Below, one piece after another: positions 1-9,379 of a DNA stretch of 44,096 nucleotides. The stretch comes from an uncultured Xenococcaceae cyanobacterium (GTDB taxonomy: Bacteria; Cyanobacteriota; Cyanobacteriia; Cyanobacteriales; Xenococcaceae), in assembly GCA_937996665.1 (NCBI GenBank), contig CALKUU010000120.1, positions 1 to 44,096 of the forward strand, read 5' to 3'. Numbering within the stretch: the first letter of the stretch is position 1; each line of letters begins with the position of its first letter. The notes below the pieces were generated by a model. That model had not been told where the DNA came from. It did not search any database and saw nothing but the letters and a program-made list of their open reading frames with translations. Position numbers and translations under genes: made by a program.

Positions 1-1
1 C

Positions 2-1192
2 GAAACTCTCTGCGATGAATCTGGAAATCTCATCGACGACTACATCCAAATTGTTAGCTGGCTTTACCCAGGGGCAACAGTTCGTCACGCTAAATTAGAA
101 AAAGTAACGAAAATAGAAGAAAGAACCGAATACGCCCTAGCGCTTTTATTTCTGCCAATTGTCTGTCGATACTTTACTCTACTTTCTAGTTCCACTAAAA
201 GAGATAAAAAACAACCAGTCAGATATGTAATGGTCATTCCCGATGTTGATGACTTTGCCGAATCAGCCAATAGACTCTGGCAAATCCAAAATCCAGAATA
301 TCAAGATTGTTTTGTGGCTAATCTTGGAGAAGCCGCTCTCAAATACTATGCAGAATCAACTTTAGAATTAATTTCAACCCAACATTGTCAGGTTCTACTC
401 TACGAAAAGCTCAATAAAAAAGCTCGTCAAAGAATAATCTATGAGGATGAGGACTTTCGCATTACTCCTCAAGCTTTAAAAGACTTCAAATTTACCTCAG
501 AAAATTTTATCAGCAACAAAATTTTTATCGGAGAAAAGAGCTTCACTATCAAAGCTAATTCTATCCGCGCCATCATTGTCGAGAATTTGGCAAGAGAATT
601 GCCCTGGTGGCTTGGCTTATGGGAACAGCTTTATCAAACAGACCCTTTGGAGTCAGAAAATTTAGAACAACAATTAGTTTTCAATCGTCGAGGATTATTA
701 GCTATGCTTCAGCAGGATACAAAGTTAAAAATATACCAAGACTTTATGCGGGCTTTTCACGAAGCATTAAGAAGAACCTACGCCAAAACCTACAGTAAAA
801 AAAGAACCAAAGCTGAGAATAATCAGAGAATTGACAAAAAATACCAAGGTATTCGGAGCGAACTGAGTAGATGTTACGACCAAGAATCTTTAGAAGATTT
901 CCTGGCTGATTTCTTATCCAGAGCAGGGTTAAATTCTTCTCTTTATGACAAATGGGAGCAGATATTGCCTTTGATAGTGGATGAAATGAAATGGAAGAGG
1001 ACTCGAAATCTTTCTTTGCTAGCTTTAGCTAGCTACAAGCCGAAAGGCTCTTTTTTCAAGCAGTTATCAGTACGGTTCTGGACTATGTTGCTTGAGGTCA
1101 ATTATCAAGCAGCAGTCTTATTCTCAATCAAAAAGCCTTTGAAGGAAATCTTCCCACAAGCCGAAAATACAGACTCAGATCCAGAAAATTAG
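2..1192 (+). CDS. cas8: Type I CRISPR effector large subunit, Cas8a1/Cmx1 (DevT)-like, 5' truncated by the window edge
   Basis: The frame is open from base 2 to the stop at 1190-1192, so about 396 residues of the C-terminal part are visible and the true start lies outside the window. It is called from position (directly upstream of a DevR-type cas7 and a DevS-type cas5, the devT-devR-devS order of Myxococcus) and from a PWW-containing C-terminal region typical of MYXAN-type Cas8. The family forms the large subunit of the crRNA-guided complex that recognises target DNA next to its PAM. It has no nuclease motif of its own, and no Cas3 is visible here. The first ATG in frame is at 230, but the reading frame upstream is coding-like, so 230 is not taken as the start. 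The gap to cas7 is 19 bp. Family assignment is moderate; a Cas8b-type subunit is the alternative. Confidence 0.65.
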   Translation, partial: ETLCDESGNLIDDYIQIVSWLYPGATVRHAKLEKVTKIEERTEYALALLFLPIVCRYFTLLSSSTKRDKKQPVRYVMVIPDVDDFAESANRLWQIQNPEYQDCFVANLGEAALKYYAESTLELISTQHCQVLLYEKLNKKARQRIIYEDEDFRITPQALKDFKFTSENFISNKIFIGEKSFTIKANSIRAIIVENLARELPWWLGLWEQLYQTDPLESENLEQQLVFNRRGLLAMLQQDTKLKIYQDFMRAFHEALRRTYAKTYSKKRTKAENNQRIDKKYQGIRSELSRCYDQESLEDFLADFLSRAGLNSSLYDKWEQILPLIVDEMKWKRTRNLSLLALASYKPKGSFFKQLSVRFWTMLLEVNYQAAVLFSIKKPLKEIFPQAENTDSDPEN

Positions 1193-1211
1193 AAGATAAA
1201 TCAGTTTTTTT

Positions 1212-2123
1212 ATGACCAGATACTATCTATTCGGGACTCTGCTCACGCATTATGGTCCGGCGTCTTTAAATCATGGCAAAAGTAAGGGAAATACTAGTCC
1301 CTTACAAAAAGCCAGATGGCAAAACAAGCTCCATTCCGTGGTCAATAGCGATGCTATTCGTTGGTCATTGAGATTTTACTGGCAACAAAATGGTTATCCT
1401 GTGAATCGTAATTGGGATGGCGATGAATGTCTTAATTACTGGACAAATGAAAACTTTGATTCAGAGCGGTTTATTGATGATGATGTTTTAGGCTTTTTGA
1501 AACCAGAAGCCGTGAGAAAAGAGGTTACAGAAAATATTAATGGAACTCAAATAACTAGGGTGGCTTATCCTCAGAGAATGGGAGCATTAGGAGTCAATCG
1601 TGCTTTCTCAATGACCCCTTTGGATTGTGATGTGATTTTAAACTCTACAAGTGGGAAAAAAGATAGTACTTCGCTGCACTTTATTGAATGTCACAATACC
1701 CGCTACCAATATGTCTTTGCTCTAGATTGCAGTCATCTTCGAAATCAATCCCGAGTTTTCGATGTTATCGACGGCTTAATGGGAATTCGTAAGGTGGGAG
1801 GGCACAACAACGTATTTACCTATGACTTTTCCCCTGAAAGTTTTGTCTTGCGTTGGACTACAGATCCTTCGCCAGATATGTATTACTGTTTCGAGCAGTT
1901 GGAAAATAAACCCCTGGTTTATGCAGAACCTTCTATTTCAAGTAACTTGATTGAATCAGTTGAATGCGAGGATATTGATCCTAATGAATTATGGATTGGC
2001 GGTAAAGTCGCTAAAGATTTTAAGCTTGATAAAGCTCATATTTATTCAGGAAAGAAAAAGACCATAACTGAGTTAAAGAAAGCGATCTCTAGAGATTTAG
2101 AAATACCGCTTGATGATGCTTAG
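1212..2123 (+). CDS. cas7: CRISPR effector backbone subunit Cas7 (DevR/Cst2 family)
   Basis: A 303-residue protein of normal length for the DevR/Cst2 branch of Cas7. It begins with a short beta-strand (YYLFGTLLTHYGPASLNHG) and contains the AYPQRMGALGVNRAFSMTPLD stretch region typical of these RAMP-fold backbone proteins, with a Gly-rich VGGHNN segment near residue 197. Several copies line up along the crRNA in Cascade-like complexes. It follows the large-subunit gene by 19 bp, and its TAG stop is immediately followed by the ATG of cas5 (no gap), so the three genes form one operon. No convincing Shine-Dalgarno precedes the ATG. Confidence 0.8.
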   Translation: MTRYYLFGTLLTHYGPASLNHGKSKGNTSPLQKARWQNKLHSVVNSDAIRWSLRFYWQQNGYPVNRNWDGDECLNYWTNENFDSERFIDDDVLGFLKPEAVRKEVTENINGTQITRVAYPQRMGALGVNRAFSMTPLDCDVILNSTSGKKDSTSLHFIECHNTRYQYVFALDCSHLRNQSRVFDVIDGLMGIRKVGGHNNVFTYDFSPESFVLRWTTDPSPDMYYCFEQLENKPLVYAEPSISSNLIESVECEDIDPNELWIGGKVAKDFKLDKAHIYSGKKKTITELKKAISRDLEIPLDDA

Positions 2124-2756
2124 ATGATTAATTCTATAGCCTTGTATGTTCATGTTCCCTGCGCTACTTTTCGTACTTCTCGTAGTCGAGAATATGGCAA
2201 AACCTATCCTGTTCCTCCACCTTCAACAATTTATGGAATGCTCTTATCTTTTGTGGGAGAAACTGATTCGAGAAGGCATTGTGGAGTTAAGCTAGCTGTT
2301 GCGATGCTTTCTCAACCACAAAAATCCAGAATTTTGAGAAAAATGAGGCGCTTTAAAGAGATTCCTCTGGGCAATTTGAGAAACACCACAGTCGAACATC
2401 AAGAGATTCTAACTAATATCAAATTTATTGTTTGGGTTGATTCTTCGCTGGAAAAAAGCAACCCAACCCTAGCGAAGAGAATTATACAAGCCGTTGAAAA
2501 TTCATCATCTGTTCAACGTTTTGGCTGCTTGTATTTGGGTGAAAGCAACGATCTGGTTAACTCTATTAGATTGGCTAAAGAGTATCAATTAAATCAACCA
2601 AAACGATGGTTAGTTAAAGACAACAAAGGTTACATCACACTACCTTATTGGGTCGATCATGTTGGTTCTAGAGGAACTAGATGGCAGCGTTACTCTTTAG
2701 AAGAGCTAGCGGCAGAAACTCCCCCAGATAGCTGTTGGACGACAATTCAAACTTAA
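2124..2756 (+). CDS. cas5: CRISPR effector subunit Cas5 (DevS family)
   Basis: A 210-residue protein with the N-terminal Cas5 signature: a first strand (IALYVHVPCATFR), then KTYPVPPPSTIYGMLLSFVGE, the 'P-P-S-T-hydrophobic-G' loop that identifies Cas5/RAMP proteins. Cas5 caps the 5' handle of the crRNA in type I complexes. The ATG abuts the cas7 stop (TAGATG), suggesting translational coupling. It is the last gene before CRISPR array 1, which lies 249 bp downstream in the same direction. No cas6, cas3, cas1 or cas2 follows, so processing and cleavage or recruitment must be supplied from elsewhere. Confidence 0.82.
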   Translation: MINSIALYVHVPCATFRTSRSREYGKTYPVPPPSTIYGMLLSFVGETDSRRHCGVKLAVAMLSQPQKSRILRKMRRFKEIPLGNLRNTTVEHQEILTNIKFIVWVDSSLEKSNPTLAKRIIQAVENSSSVQRFGCLYLGESNDLVNSIRLAKEYQLNQPKRWLVKDNKGYITLPYWVDHVGSRGTRWQRYSLEELAAETPPDSCWTTIQT

Positions 2757-3005
2757 AATGCAAGCACCTCTGATTGGTTACAAAATCAATAGACCCAAAA
2801 AGGCTAAAACCCTGTGATACAAAGAGATATGACGATTATTGACTTGGTGGAGATACTTGAATTTTGCCTAAGCTTTGTAAATTAAGGGTTCCAGGCGCTA
2901 ATTTTTTTGATAATCTCCAATTGTGAGCTTAAATTGCAGTTTTTTAGATAGGTGCTTGCAAATGTGTTTCTCAACTACTGTTTTATCAGGGTTACAGAAA
3001 CTGGT
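2757..3005 (+). other. Putative leader of CRISPR array 1, bounded by an 11-bp inverted repeat
   Basis: A 249-bp AT-rich, gene-free stretch between cas5 and the first repeat, in the place expected for a leader or promoter. It holds an exact 11-bp inverted repeat, TGCAAGCACCT at 2759-2769 and AGGTGCTTGCA at 2950-2960, about 180 bp apart. No target-site duplication or transposase is visible, so this may be a leader-associated dyad or the trace of a small non-autonomous element. Confidence 0.4.
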
Positions 3006-3402
3006 CTGCATCATGGTTATACGCCTTTAGGCGTTGCTCACGTATCGGGATGTACGTGGAAAAATAAGTCTAAGCTGCATCATGGTTATACGCCTTTAGG
3101 CGTTGCTCACGAAGAAACTTTGGACGGGGATATTACTAATATTTTTGTACGACTGCATCATGGTTATACGCCTTTAGGCGTTGCTCACATTACAATCCCA
3201 ATATTGTTGCTTCTCCTGAGTACTGCATCATGGTTATACGCCTTTAGGCGTTGCTCACATCGGAATACATCCTTTTTCATCGCTGCCATAATTTCTGCAT
3301 CATGATTATACGCCTTTAGGCGTTGCTCACTTTCATTTTGGTTTTCTCTCCAACACAGCACCAATTCTGCATCATGGTTATTCGCCTTTAGGCGTTGCTC
3401 AC
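3006..3402 (+). CRISPR. CRISPR array 1: six 36-bp repeats, five spacers
   Basis: Repeats start at 3006, 3075, 3153, 3223, 3295 and 3367. Spacers are 33, 42, 34, 36 and 36 nt. The repeat runs CTGCATCATGGTTAT, then the inverted repeat ACGCC-TTTA-GGCGT, then TGCTCAC. Copy 5 has G to A (CATGATTAT) and copy 6 has A to T (TTATTCGCC). The sequence decay at the right end and the upstream cas operon both put the leader on the left and transcription on the plus strand. Cas6-type cleavage at the base of the hairpin would leave an 8-nt handle TTGCTCAC. The repeat is unrelated to that of array 2, so the two arrays serve different effectors. Confidence 0.95.
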
Positions 3403-3566
3403 TCATCTAACCATTTTTGCCACCCTTTCAGATCCCGACACTTACTTAGAAGTAATTACAAGTTACTTGTCAAGTTGCAATCCATAATTTGACACTCCTG
3501 CTTTTTTAGCAAGGCGAAAAGATCAATTGACGAAATGAAAAACTTTATTTAGTGGAAAATTTGTGT

Positions 3567-6500
3567 TTATTCGCTAAATGTATCAATTGTATTTTTTTCA
3601 AACTTACTAACCCACCAATCAGGAGTTTTATCATCAATTACACGATAGTCAACTCCGATAGCCTTGAAATGTCTTTTTGCACAGTCTATTTTTAGTTTTT
3701 CATGGATAAATCTAAGATTCTCGGTATCGGTTCTTCCCTTAGTTTCTCTAATCAATTCCAAGGTATGTTTGCCGTTTTCATCTTGTCGAATAATACCCCA
3801 GTCGGGATTGTAGTTACCGATAATTTTAGGAAAATTGACTTTAAATGAAGAAGGAAATTTGAAGTACAAAACTACTTTTTCTTCATCGGGAATAAGTCGC
3901 CTATTAACAAAATTAGTTTCTACTTCGGAATCAACTTGAACTTGATTGTATAACCCACGTTCTCCAGCTTCAATCAACTCTTTCTGGGCTAAAGACTTTT
4001 GGCGGGGAAATAACTCTTCAACTTTTTGAGTCAGATTGCTAATATTGTCCAGAGTAAATTGAATATTATCAACAATATGAGGAGTAGCTATATTTCTAAT
4101 AGTAGTAATAAAAGTGCTGGTAAAACCTTCAGGATTTTTAAATATAAGTCTTTTTTTGTCTTCTGACATTCCCTGAAAAATACGATTGAGCGTAGCACGA
4201 GTTAATTTTGTTTCTTTTGCAGCGCGTTCTATTAAATTGAAAACGGGGTAATTGTCTTTGAGAGTTTCGACAGTTTCTTGGTCAGGAGTTTGACCTTTTT
4301 CGCTGCTAAATTCAATTGGTTGATGTATATGTAGTTCTGTTTGATTTTTGTCGGAAAACTTGACTAAAGAATTTTCGCCATCTTCAATAATTTCTAGAAT
4401 TTTATAACCTCTTAAACGAGGCTCATCAAATTTTCTAGATAAATCATCTCTTACCTTAAATTCCCCTTCTTTGTTCATTGAGAAGAGAGTATTTTCTCTC
4501 TCTGTGCTTCTGGTTTGAAGACAAATAGTCGCTTTGTTTTTATTTACTGATTTTAGTTGAATACTATATTCAGTAATAATAAATCTTCCTTTGCTCAATA
4601 CTATTTTAGGCTCAGGAAAGTCATTATTATTAAGTTGTTCAATACATTGCTTAATTAGTTTGTTGCTATCGATAGAAATATTGTATTTAGTTCGCTGACC
4701 AAGTTTTTCCCAAAAGGATTGAAAAGCATCGCTGTTGAATAATTCATCTCTTCGTTCAACTTTACTTTGCTGCGGTCTTTTGGGTTTGGGTGGAGCTTCT
4801 TCACCGTCTTTGACATACTCATGCTGCAAACCTGCTGCATATTCTTCATAGCTTTCATTGGCTACTACTGTCAAAATATTGATATCTTCATCGAAAATCC
4901 GATTTCCATCTTGATCCACGCAAAGTCTAAGTCCTCGTCCGATTTCCTGTCTTTTCTTGATTTCTGAAGCAGTCTGGTTGAGGGTACAAATTTGAAAGAC
5001 ATTGGGATTGTCCCAACCTTCTTTGAGGGCTGAATGAGCAAAGATAAAGGAAACAGGTTCATCAAAAGATAGAAGCTGCTCTTTCTTCTGCATAATTAGG
5101 GTGAAAGCTTTTTTCTCTGCTTCTCTTTGTGCTACTGTTCTGCCTTCGGTATCAATAGCATCTCCGCTTTTATTAGTAGAAAAATATCCTTCTCTGACTA
5201 TTTCGGGACTGTATTTTTGAAAATGAGAGTATTTGGGTTTAAGTAGCTCGAATTCTTGATCAAAAATAGTCCGAATGATGCCATCATCTTTGGTGTAGTT
5301 GGCAACACGATCTATAAAGAATAGAGAAAGTATTTTGATGCCCTTATCGTAAAGTTTTTGCTGCATCTCCATGTGCTGCTTAATCGTCTCTCTTATCTGG
5401 ATGCGGAAAATTTCTGGTCTGGAGGGGGCAAGGTTTTCATTGAGACGAATAGTTAAAGTATTTTCAAACTGAACGAATTCATTTTTTTTAGCAACACCAA
5501 TTTCTGCAACAAGATAACCATCTTTGTGTTCGTCACGCTTGGTCTTGTCGTGAAGATTATCCCCCTGCTTGAGAGTAATAACTTCCTCTTTGACCGCACC
5601 TTTTTCTGCTACAAGAGTTTTGACTTTAGCTGTAATAGGAGATTTGGTGACAGACTCTAAAACAAGTGCGGGGCGGTTGAGGTTTTCTTCTTCAGTAACT
5701 CCAAATACCTGAATTTTTTTAACTAGGTTTTGGTGGTAAGCATCTACTGGAGTCAGTCTATAGAGTAAATTAGGCTTGATTCTATGGGTAGCACTGTAGC
5801 GTAAGGTAAATAGAGGATTTAGGGTACGAATCGCTTTTTTTGCTTTCTCCGTGTTGTCAATACTTTGTGGTTCATCCAGAATCAGGATAGGTCGAGTTTT
5901 TTGAATGTATTGATATGCTTGAAGTTCTCCTGGTAATTTCTCACTGTGTTTATAGATATTGTTACCCCTTACTTTATTGAATGCTTGAATCGTTATGACC
6001 ATAATTTCAGTAAAAGTTGAAGTAGCAAATGAACGGACTTTGCTTAATCGTGTGCCGTCGTAAGGAAATAGATTTACGACTTCATTGCTGTAAAGAGAGG
6101 CAAAATGATTTTTAGTTATTTCAAACGATTTCTTTACCCCTTCATAAATAGCTATGCTAGGAACAATGATAATAAACTTACTAAACCCATATTGCTTACG
6201 TAATTCGTAAATAGTTCTCAGATAAACGTAAGTTTTACCTGTTCCAGTCTCCATCTCAATGGTGAACTTAGGAGATCTCTCATCAGGCTCTCCGTGCGCC
6301 CCTTCTATTATTGGACCATCGTATACACCTTCATTATCTGAAAGACTTAAAGTTTCTCCGATTTTGTTCTGCCTCTGAATATAATTGAGATTTTCCAACA
6401 AAAAATCTTCGTAAATAGACTCATCTGGGGGCAGATTAGGAACGATTTCATCTGACAAAAAATCCTTAGTAAAATCCCCTTGATATTTTGAGAGTCCATC

Positions 6501-6581
6501 AAATAGCTGAATTACGCTATCAATAGCGGTGAGTTGATATTTCTGATTTGGATCGAATTTTAGATGTAATTTTCTCTTCAT
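3567..6581 (-). CDS. res: Type III restriction endonuclease subunit Res (DEAD-box ATPase plus nuclease)
   Basis: A 1004-residue protein, normal for Res. A helicase/translocase core is visible: Walker A METGTGKTYV at about residues 110-119, Walker B variant LILDEPQS at about 234-240, and a motif V/VI stretch with SALKEGWDNPN followed by QEIGRGLRL. The C-terminal PD-(D/E)XK nuclease motif is YNPDWGI with ELIRETKG about 20 residues later (about 920-948). With Mod it forms the ATP-dependent restriction complex that cleaves DNA after long-range communication between two unmethylated sites. The start is backed by AGGAGG five bases upstream of the ATG. Mod ends only 9 bp upstream, so the two are co-transcribed. 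All key motifs are intact. Confidence 0.92.
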   Translation of the reverse strand: MKRKLHLKFDPNQKYQLTAIDSVIQLFDGLSKYQGDFTKDFLSDEIVPNLPPDESIYEDFLLENLNYIQRQNKIGETLSLSDNEGVYDGPIIEGAHGEPDERSPKFTIEMETGTGKTYVYLRTIYELRKQYGFSKFIIIVPSIAIYEGVKKSFEITKNHFASLYSNEVVNLFPYDGTRLSKVRSFATSTFTEIMVITIQAFNKVRGNNIYKHSEKLPGELQAYQYIQKTRPILILDEPQSIDNTEKAKKAIRTLNPLFTLRYSATHRIKPNLLYRLTPVDAYHQNLVKKIQVFGVTEEENLNRPALVLESVTKSPITAKVKTLVAEKGAVKEEVITLKQGDNLHDKTKRDEHKDGYLVAEIGVAKKNEFVQFENTLTIRLNENLAPSRPEIFRIQIRETIKQHMEMQQKLYDKGIKILSLFFIDRVANYTKDDGIIRTIFDQEFELLKPKYSHFQKYSPEIVREGYFSTNKSGDAIDTEGRTVAQREAEKKAFTLIMQKKEQLLSFDEPVSFIFAHSALKEGWDNPNVFQICTLNQTASEIKKRQEIGRGLRLCVDQDGNRIFDEDINILTVVANESYEEYAAGLQHEYVKDGEEAPPKPKRPQQSKVERRDELFNSDAFQSFWEKLGQRTKYNISIDSNKLIKQCIEQLNNNDFPEPKIVLSKGRFIITEYSIQLKSVNKNKATICLQTRSTERENTLFSMNKEGEFKVRDDLSRKFDEPRLRGYKILEIIEDGENSLVKFSDKNQTELHIHQPIEFSSEKGQTPDQETVETLKDNYPVFNLIERAAKETKLTRATLNRIFQGMSEDKKRLIFKNPEGFTSTFITTIRNIATPHIVDNIQFTLDNISNLTQKVEELFPRQKSLAQKELIEAGERGLYNQVQVDSEVETNFVNRRLIPDEEKVVLYFKFPSSFKVNFPKIIGNYNPDWGIIRQDENGKHTLELIRETKGRTDTENLRFIHEKLKIDCAKRHFKAIGVDYRVIDDKTPDWWVSKFEKNTIDTFSE

Positions 6582-6590
6582 AATGCCCTC

Positions 6591-8483
6591 CTATAAAGCT
6601 TTTACATTGCAACTATCGGCTAGCTGTAGCTTGGCTTCGTCCGTCAGGGCATTATCCAAACAGATAAATATATCCTCAGAGGCTAAAGACTTGACCTGTT
6701 CTACGGTTTCAGGTTTTAGTTTGTTTTCTAAGCAGATAAATAGTTTGTGACCAATGAGATCGGAAGCTACTTCGAGTACACGATTTCCTGTGAACACATC
6801 AGCTTGTTCTATTTTGCTATCGAGTGGAAAACCTTCTATTAACTGAATCTCTGCTACCACATCCTCTTCTTTCCATCCATCAATTAGAGGATTTTCAAAG
6901 TCTAACAATGAAGCTTGAAATGTTTGAAGATTGTCATCTTGATGATTTTCCCAGATTTTAAGATTAGATTTGTCAAGTTTATAAACTTTGAATCCTAAAT
7001 CCTGTTTTTTTTCTGCGAGAAGTTCTAGCTGACTTTGTTGCTCTTCTTTGATTTGTTTAATAACACGACGAATGCGTTCTTTTCCAATTTCAGCTATGCT
7101 CTCATATCCTGATTTGTATGCTTCTGAACCTTTTTCACATAGTTCAGGAATTTGAATCATTATAAATTTTCGTTCTCCACCGTCTTCTTTGTTGAGATTA
7201 ATGGCGGCATGAGCAGCAGTAGCAGAACCACAGAAAAAGTCTAGGACAATATCATTTTTACTATAATTTAGTCCAATAGTAATTAGCTTACATAAGAGTG
7301 CTGAAGGCTTAGGAAAATCAAAAATTTTGGCATTTCCAAATATATCTACAAACTCATTTGTGCCATGTTGAGTATAAATATTATCAATTATCGAAAAAGG
7401 CTTTGTTTTTCTTATCTCTCCATTATCATCTTTTAAATATTGTTTCGAAGATAAAGTCCAATTACCATTTTTATTTTGAGAAAATTCAATTTCTTGATTT
7501 TGAAGAGCAAGCTGAACTCTTTCCTTGCTCCACCTCCATTGTCTTTTTGGATAGACTTCATCTCCATTTGGTGCAGTAATAGGAAAATATAAATTTTCTC
7601 TTTTATCAAAGCTTTTCATTGCTTCAAGTGGATGAGTTCTATAAGGTCCACGTTTAACAAAATTATTATCTTTGCTTTTGTAGTAACGTTTTATTGATTC
7701 TTCTTCTAAGGGAATATATAGGTTATCTAAAGCAGTTTTTGATTTTGAATAAAATAGCGTATATTCGTGCAAAGCAACTAAATATTTCTCTTTTGCACCA
7801 CCACCGTATCTTTTTTTCCATATTATTGGGTCTATAAAATTCTCCTCTCCAAATATTTCATCACATACTTGTCTTAAATGAGCTACTTCATTGTCATCTA
7901 TAGAGATTAAAATTACTCCATCTTCTTTTAAAAGATTTCTAGCCAATTTTAGACGGGGATACATCATATTTAACCAATTAGAATGATAGCGTCCTCCAGA
8001 TTTAGGATTACTGGTTAACAAGTTTCCCTCTTCATCTACTTGACCAGTTTTTCTTAGATAATCATCTAATGACTCTTTATAATTATCTTTATAAATAAAA
8101 TTATTTCCCGTGTTGTAAGGTGGATCTATATAAATCATTTTGATCCGCCCTGCATAACTTTTTTGTAATAGTTTTAAAACTTCTAAATTATCACCTTCAA
8201 TAAAAATATTTCCTGTATTCTCTTCATCAACTCCTTCACCAACAACAGGTTTTAATGTTCCTTTACTCGGTACACTTGCTAATCGTCTCGCCTGTCGTTT
8301 ACCTGCCCAATTCAAGCCAAAATGTTCGACTTCATTTTCATCTTCTAAATGCTCACCTAAAAGTTCCTTTAGAACTTCCCAATTAATTTTGCTCTCTGAT
8401 ATTGCTTCGGGAATAAGTTTTTTTAGTTCTTCAAATAAATTTTCTTGCATGGTAGGAATAGGTTTTAACTTGCTAATAACCAT
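6591..8483 (-). CDS. mod: Type III DNA adenine methyltransferase subunit Mod
   Basis: A 630-residue site-specific DNA N6-adenine methyltransferase of the beta class. The catalytic motif IV MIYIDPPYNTG (D120-P-P-Y123) precedes the AdoMet-binding motif I DFFCGSATAAHA near residue 412, the order expected for type III Mod. The stretch between them is the target-recognition region, which sets the specificity of both methylation and restriction. AdoMet binding gives protection of host DNA; Mod also carries specificity for Res. A GGAG lies 9 bases before the ATG. It sits 38 bp downstream of the nuclease gene and 9 bp upstream of res on the same strand, so the operon probably begins with the helicase. 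The target site cannot be read from the sequence. Confidence 0.92.
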   Translation of the reverse strand: MVISKLKPIPTMQENLFEELKKLIPEAISESKINWEVLKELLGEHLEDENEVEHFGLNWAGKRQARRLASVPSKGTLKPVVGEGVDEENTGNIFIEGDNLEVLKLLQKSYAGRIKMIYIDPPYNTGNNFIYKDNYKESLDDYLRKTGQVDEEGNLLTSNPKSGGRYHSNWLNMMYPRLKLARNLLKEDGVILISIDDNEVAHLRQVCDEIFGEENFIDPIIWKKRYGGGAKEKYLVALHEYTLFYSKSKTALDNLYIPLEEESIKRYYKSKDNNFVKRGPYRTHPLEAMKSFDKRENLYFPITAPNGDEVYPKRQWRWSKERVQLALQNQEIEFSQNKNGNWTLSSKQYLKDDNGEIRKTKPFSIIDNIYTQHGTNEFVDIFGNAKIFDFPKPSALLCKLITIGLNYSKNDIVLDFFCGSATAAHAAINLNKEDGGERKFIMIQIPELCEKGSEAYKSGYESIAEIGKERIRRVIKQIKEEQQSQLELLAEKKQDLGFKVYKLDKSNLKIWENHQDDNLQTFQASLLDFENPLIDGWKEEDVVAEIQLIEGFPLDSKIEQADVFTGNRVLEVASDLIGHKLFICLENKLKPETVEQVKSLASEDIFICLDNALTDEAKLQLADSCNVKAL

Positions 8484-8521
8484 AAATAAATTCTCCTATA
8501 TTAAATTTCTAAACGGACATC

Positions 8522-9379
8522 TCACATTGGCGAGGAGACCTCGCCAACCGTGTCCTCATCTTCAGGTGATGGGGTGACGGCTAAATTAGAAAATCGCCAA
8601 TCCTCACGTTCCAAATCGCTGCCAAAATCATTGAGAAATCGCTTCAGCATTGAATCTGACTTGGCAGCAGACGACCTGATGTAGTTGCGATATGCCGAAC
8701 AAGAAAACCGAGCGTCGCAGTTACGACACACCTGAACGGCAAAGGTGTATTTTTTACCTGGCAGAGAAGATTTCAATTTATCTACAGAGGGCGGTTTGAA
8801 CTCTCTCGACTCGATCGCCTCCACTACTTCCCCAAACTCTCGAATCGTCTCCTCAACGTTTTCTTGTTTGAATGGAATATCAATCAAGGGATTCCAACTT
8901 TCCAATTCTTTAGCTAACCGCCTCTCATTATTTTCTTTGAGCGCATTTGCGATCGCTTTAGGATAAGAAGTTGCAATAATAGCTGTTTGGTCTAGCTCTT
9001 GCCCTCTCAATCCCTGCCAAATATGGGCATAAACATTCAACTGTTTTTCATATTCAGCCGTATTTGCCCTAACATAATCAGAATCGTGAGTTTTGATGTC
9101 GTACATCACCGTTTTATCTTCTTCGCGGATAATATCGACAACTCCTTCAATGCCATATTTTCTCCCTTGAGATGTAGTTAGTTCTGGTAAATTAAGCTTG
9201 ACTTCCGTATCGGTGACATTTTCTGCCACATCTTTCATTTTGCGCCAGTAATGTATCACCTGATTTAGTGCAGTTTCTTTTACATCCGCAGATAAAGAGT
9301 GACCACCTTCGATTCGCATTAACTCGTAATTTTCGGCAAACATTCTGCGAATTTCAGCTTCTATCTCAGAATTAATCAC
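8522..9379 (-). CDS. Fe-S PD-(D/E)XK nuclease, RecB/AddB/Cas4-like, C-terminal part of a split nuclease domain
   Basis: A 285-residue protein with a RecB-type nuclease core: GIEGVVD (D82), then VMYDIKT (D94-x-K96), then QLNVYAH (Q113...Y117). Near the C terminus lies CRNCDARFSC (C218, C221, C227), three of the four cysteines of the 'iron staple' cluster seen in AddB and Cas4. The fourth Cys and the first helix of the domain are missing here but present at the end of the upstream helicase. The start is a GTG at 9379 with AAGGAGG seven bases upstream, overlapping the helicase TGA (GTGA), so it is a real start and translation is coupled. It probably acts as the nuclease partner of the helicase. 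Not a Cas4: no adaptation genes are nearby. Confidence 0.75.
   Translation of the reverse strand: MINSEIEAEIRRMFAENYELMRIEGGHSLSADVKETALNQVIHYWRKMKDVAENVTDTEVKLNLPELTTSQGRKYGIEGVVDIIREEDKTVMYDIKTHDSDYVRANTAEYEKQLNVYAHIWQGLRGQELDQTAIIATSYPKAIANALKENNERRLAKELESWNPLIDIPFKQENVEETIREFGEVVEAIESREFKPPSVDKLKSSLPGKKYTFAVQVCRNCDARFSCSAYRNYIRSSAAKSDSMLKRFLNDFGSDLEREDWRFSNLAVTPSPEDEDTVGEVSSPM

Noticed and set aside
2952-3305. Open frame of 117 codons with repeated LHHGYTPLGVAH units, and the minus-strand frame at 3185-3406
   Set aside because: Both are translations of the 36-bp CRISPR repeats of array 1, not proteins.
8522-9379. Cas4 identity for the Fe-S nuclease
   Set aside because: It is coupled to a UvrD-like helicase that carries the missing part of its domain, and cas1/cas2 are about 29 kb away on the other strand.
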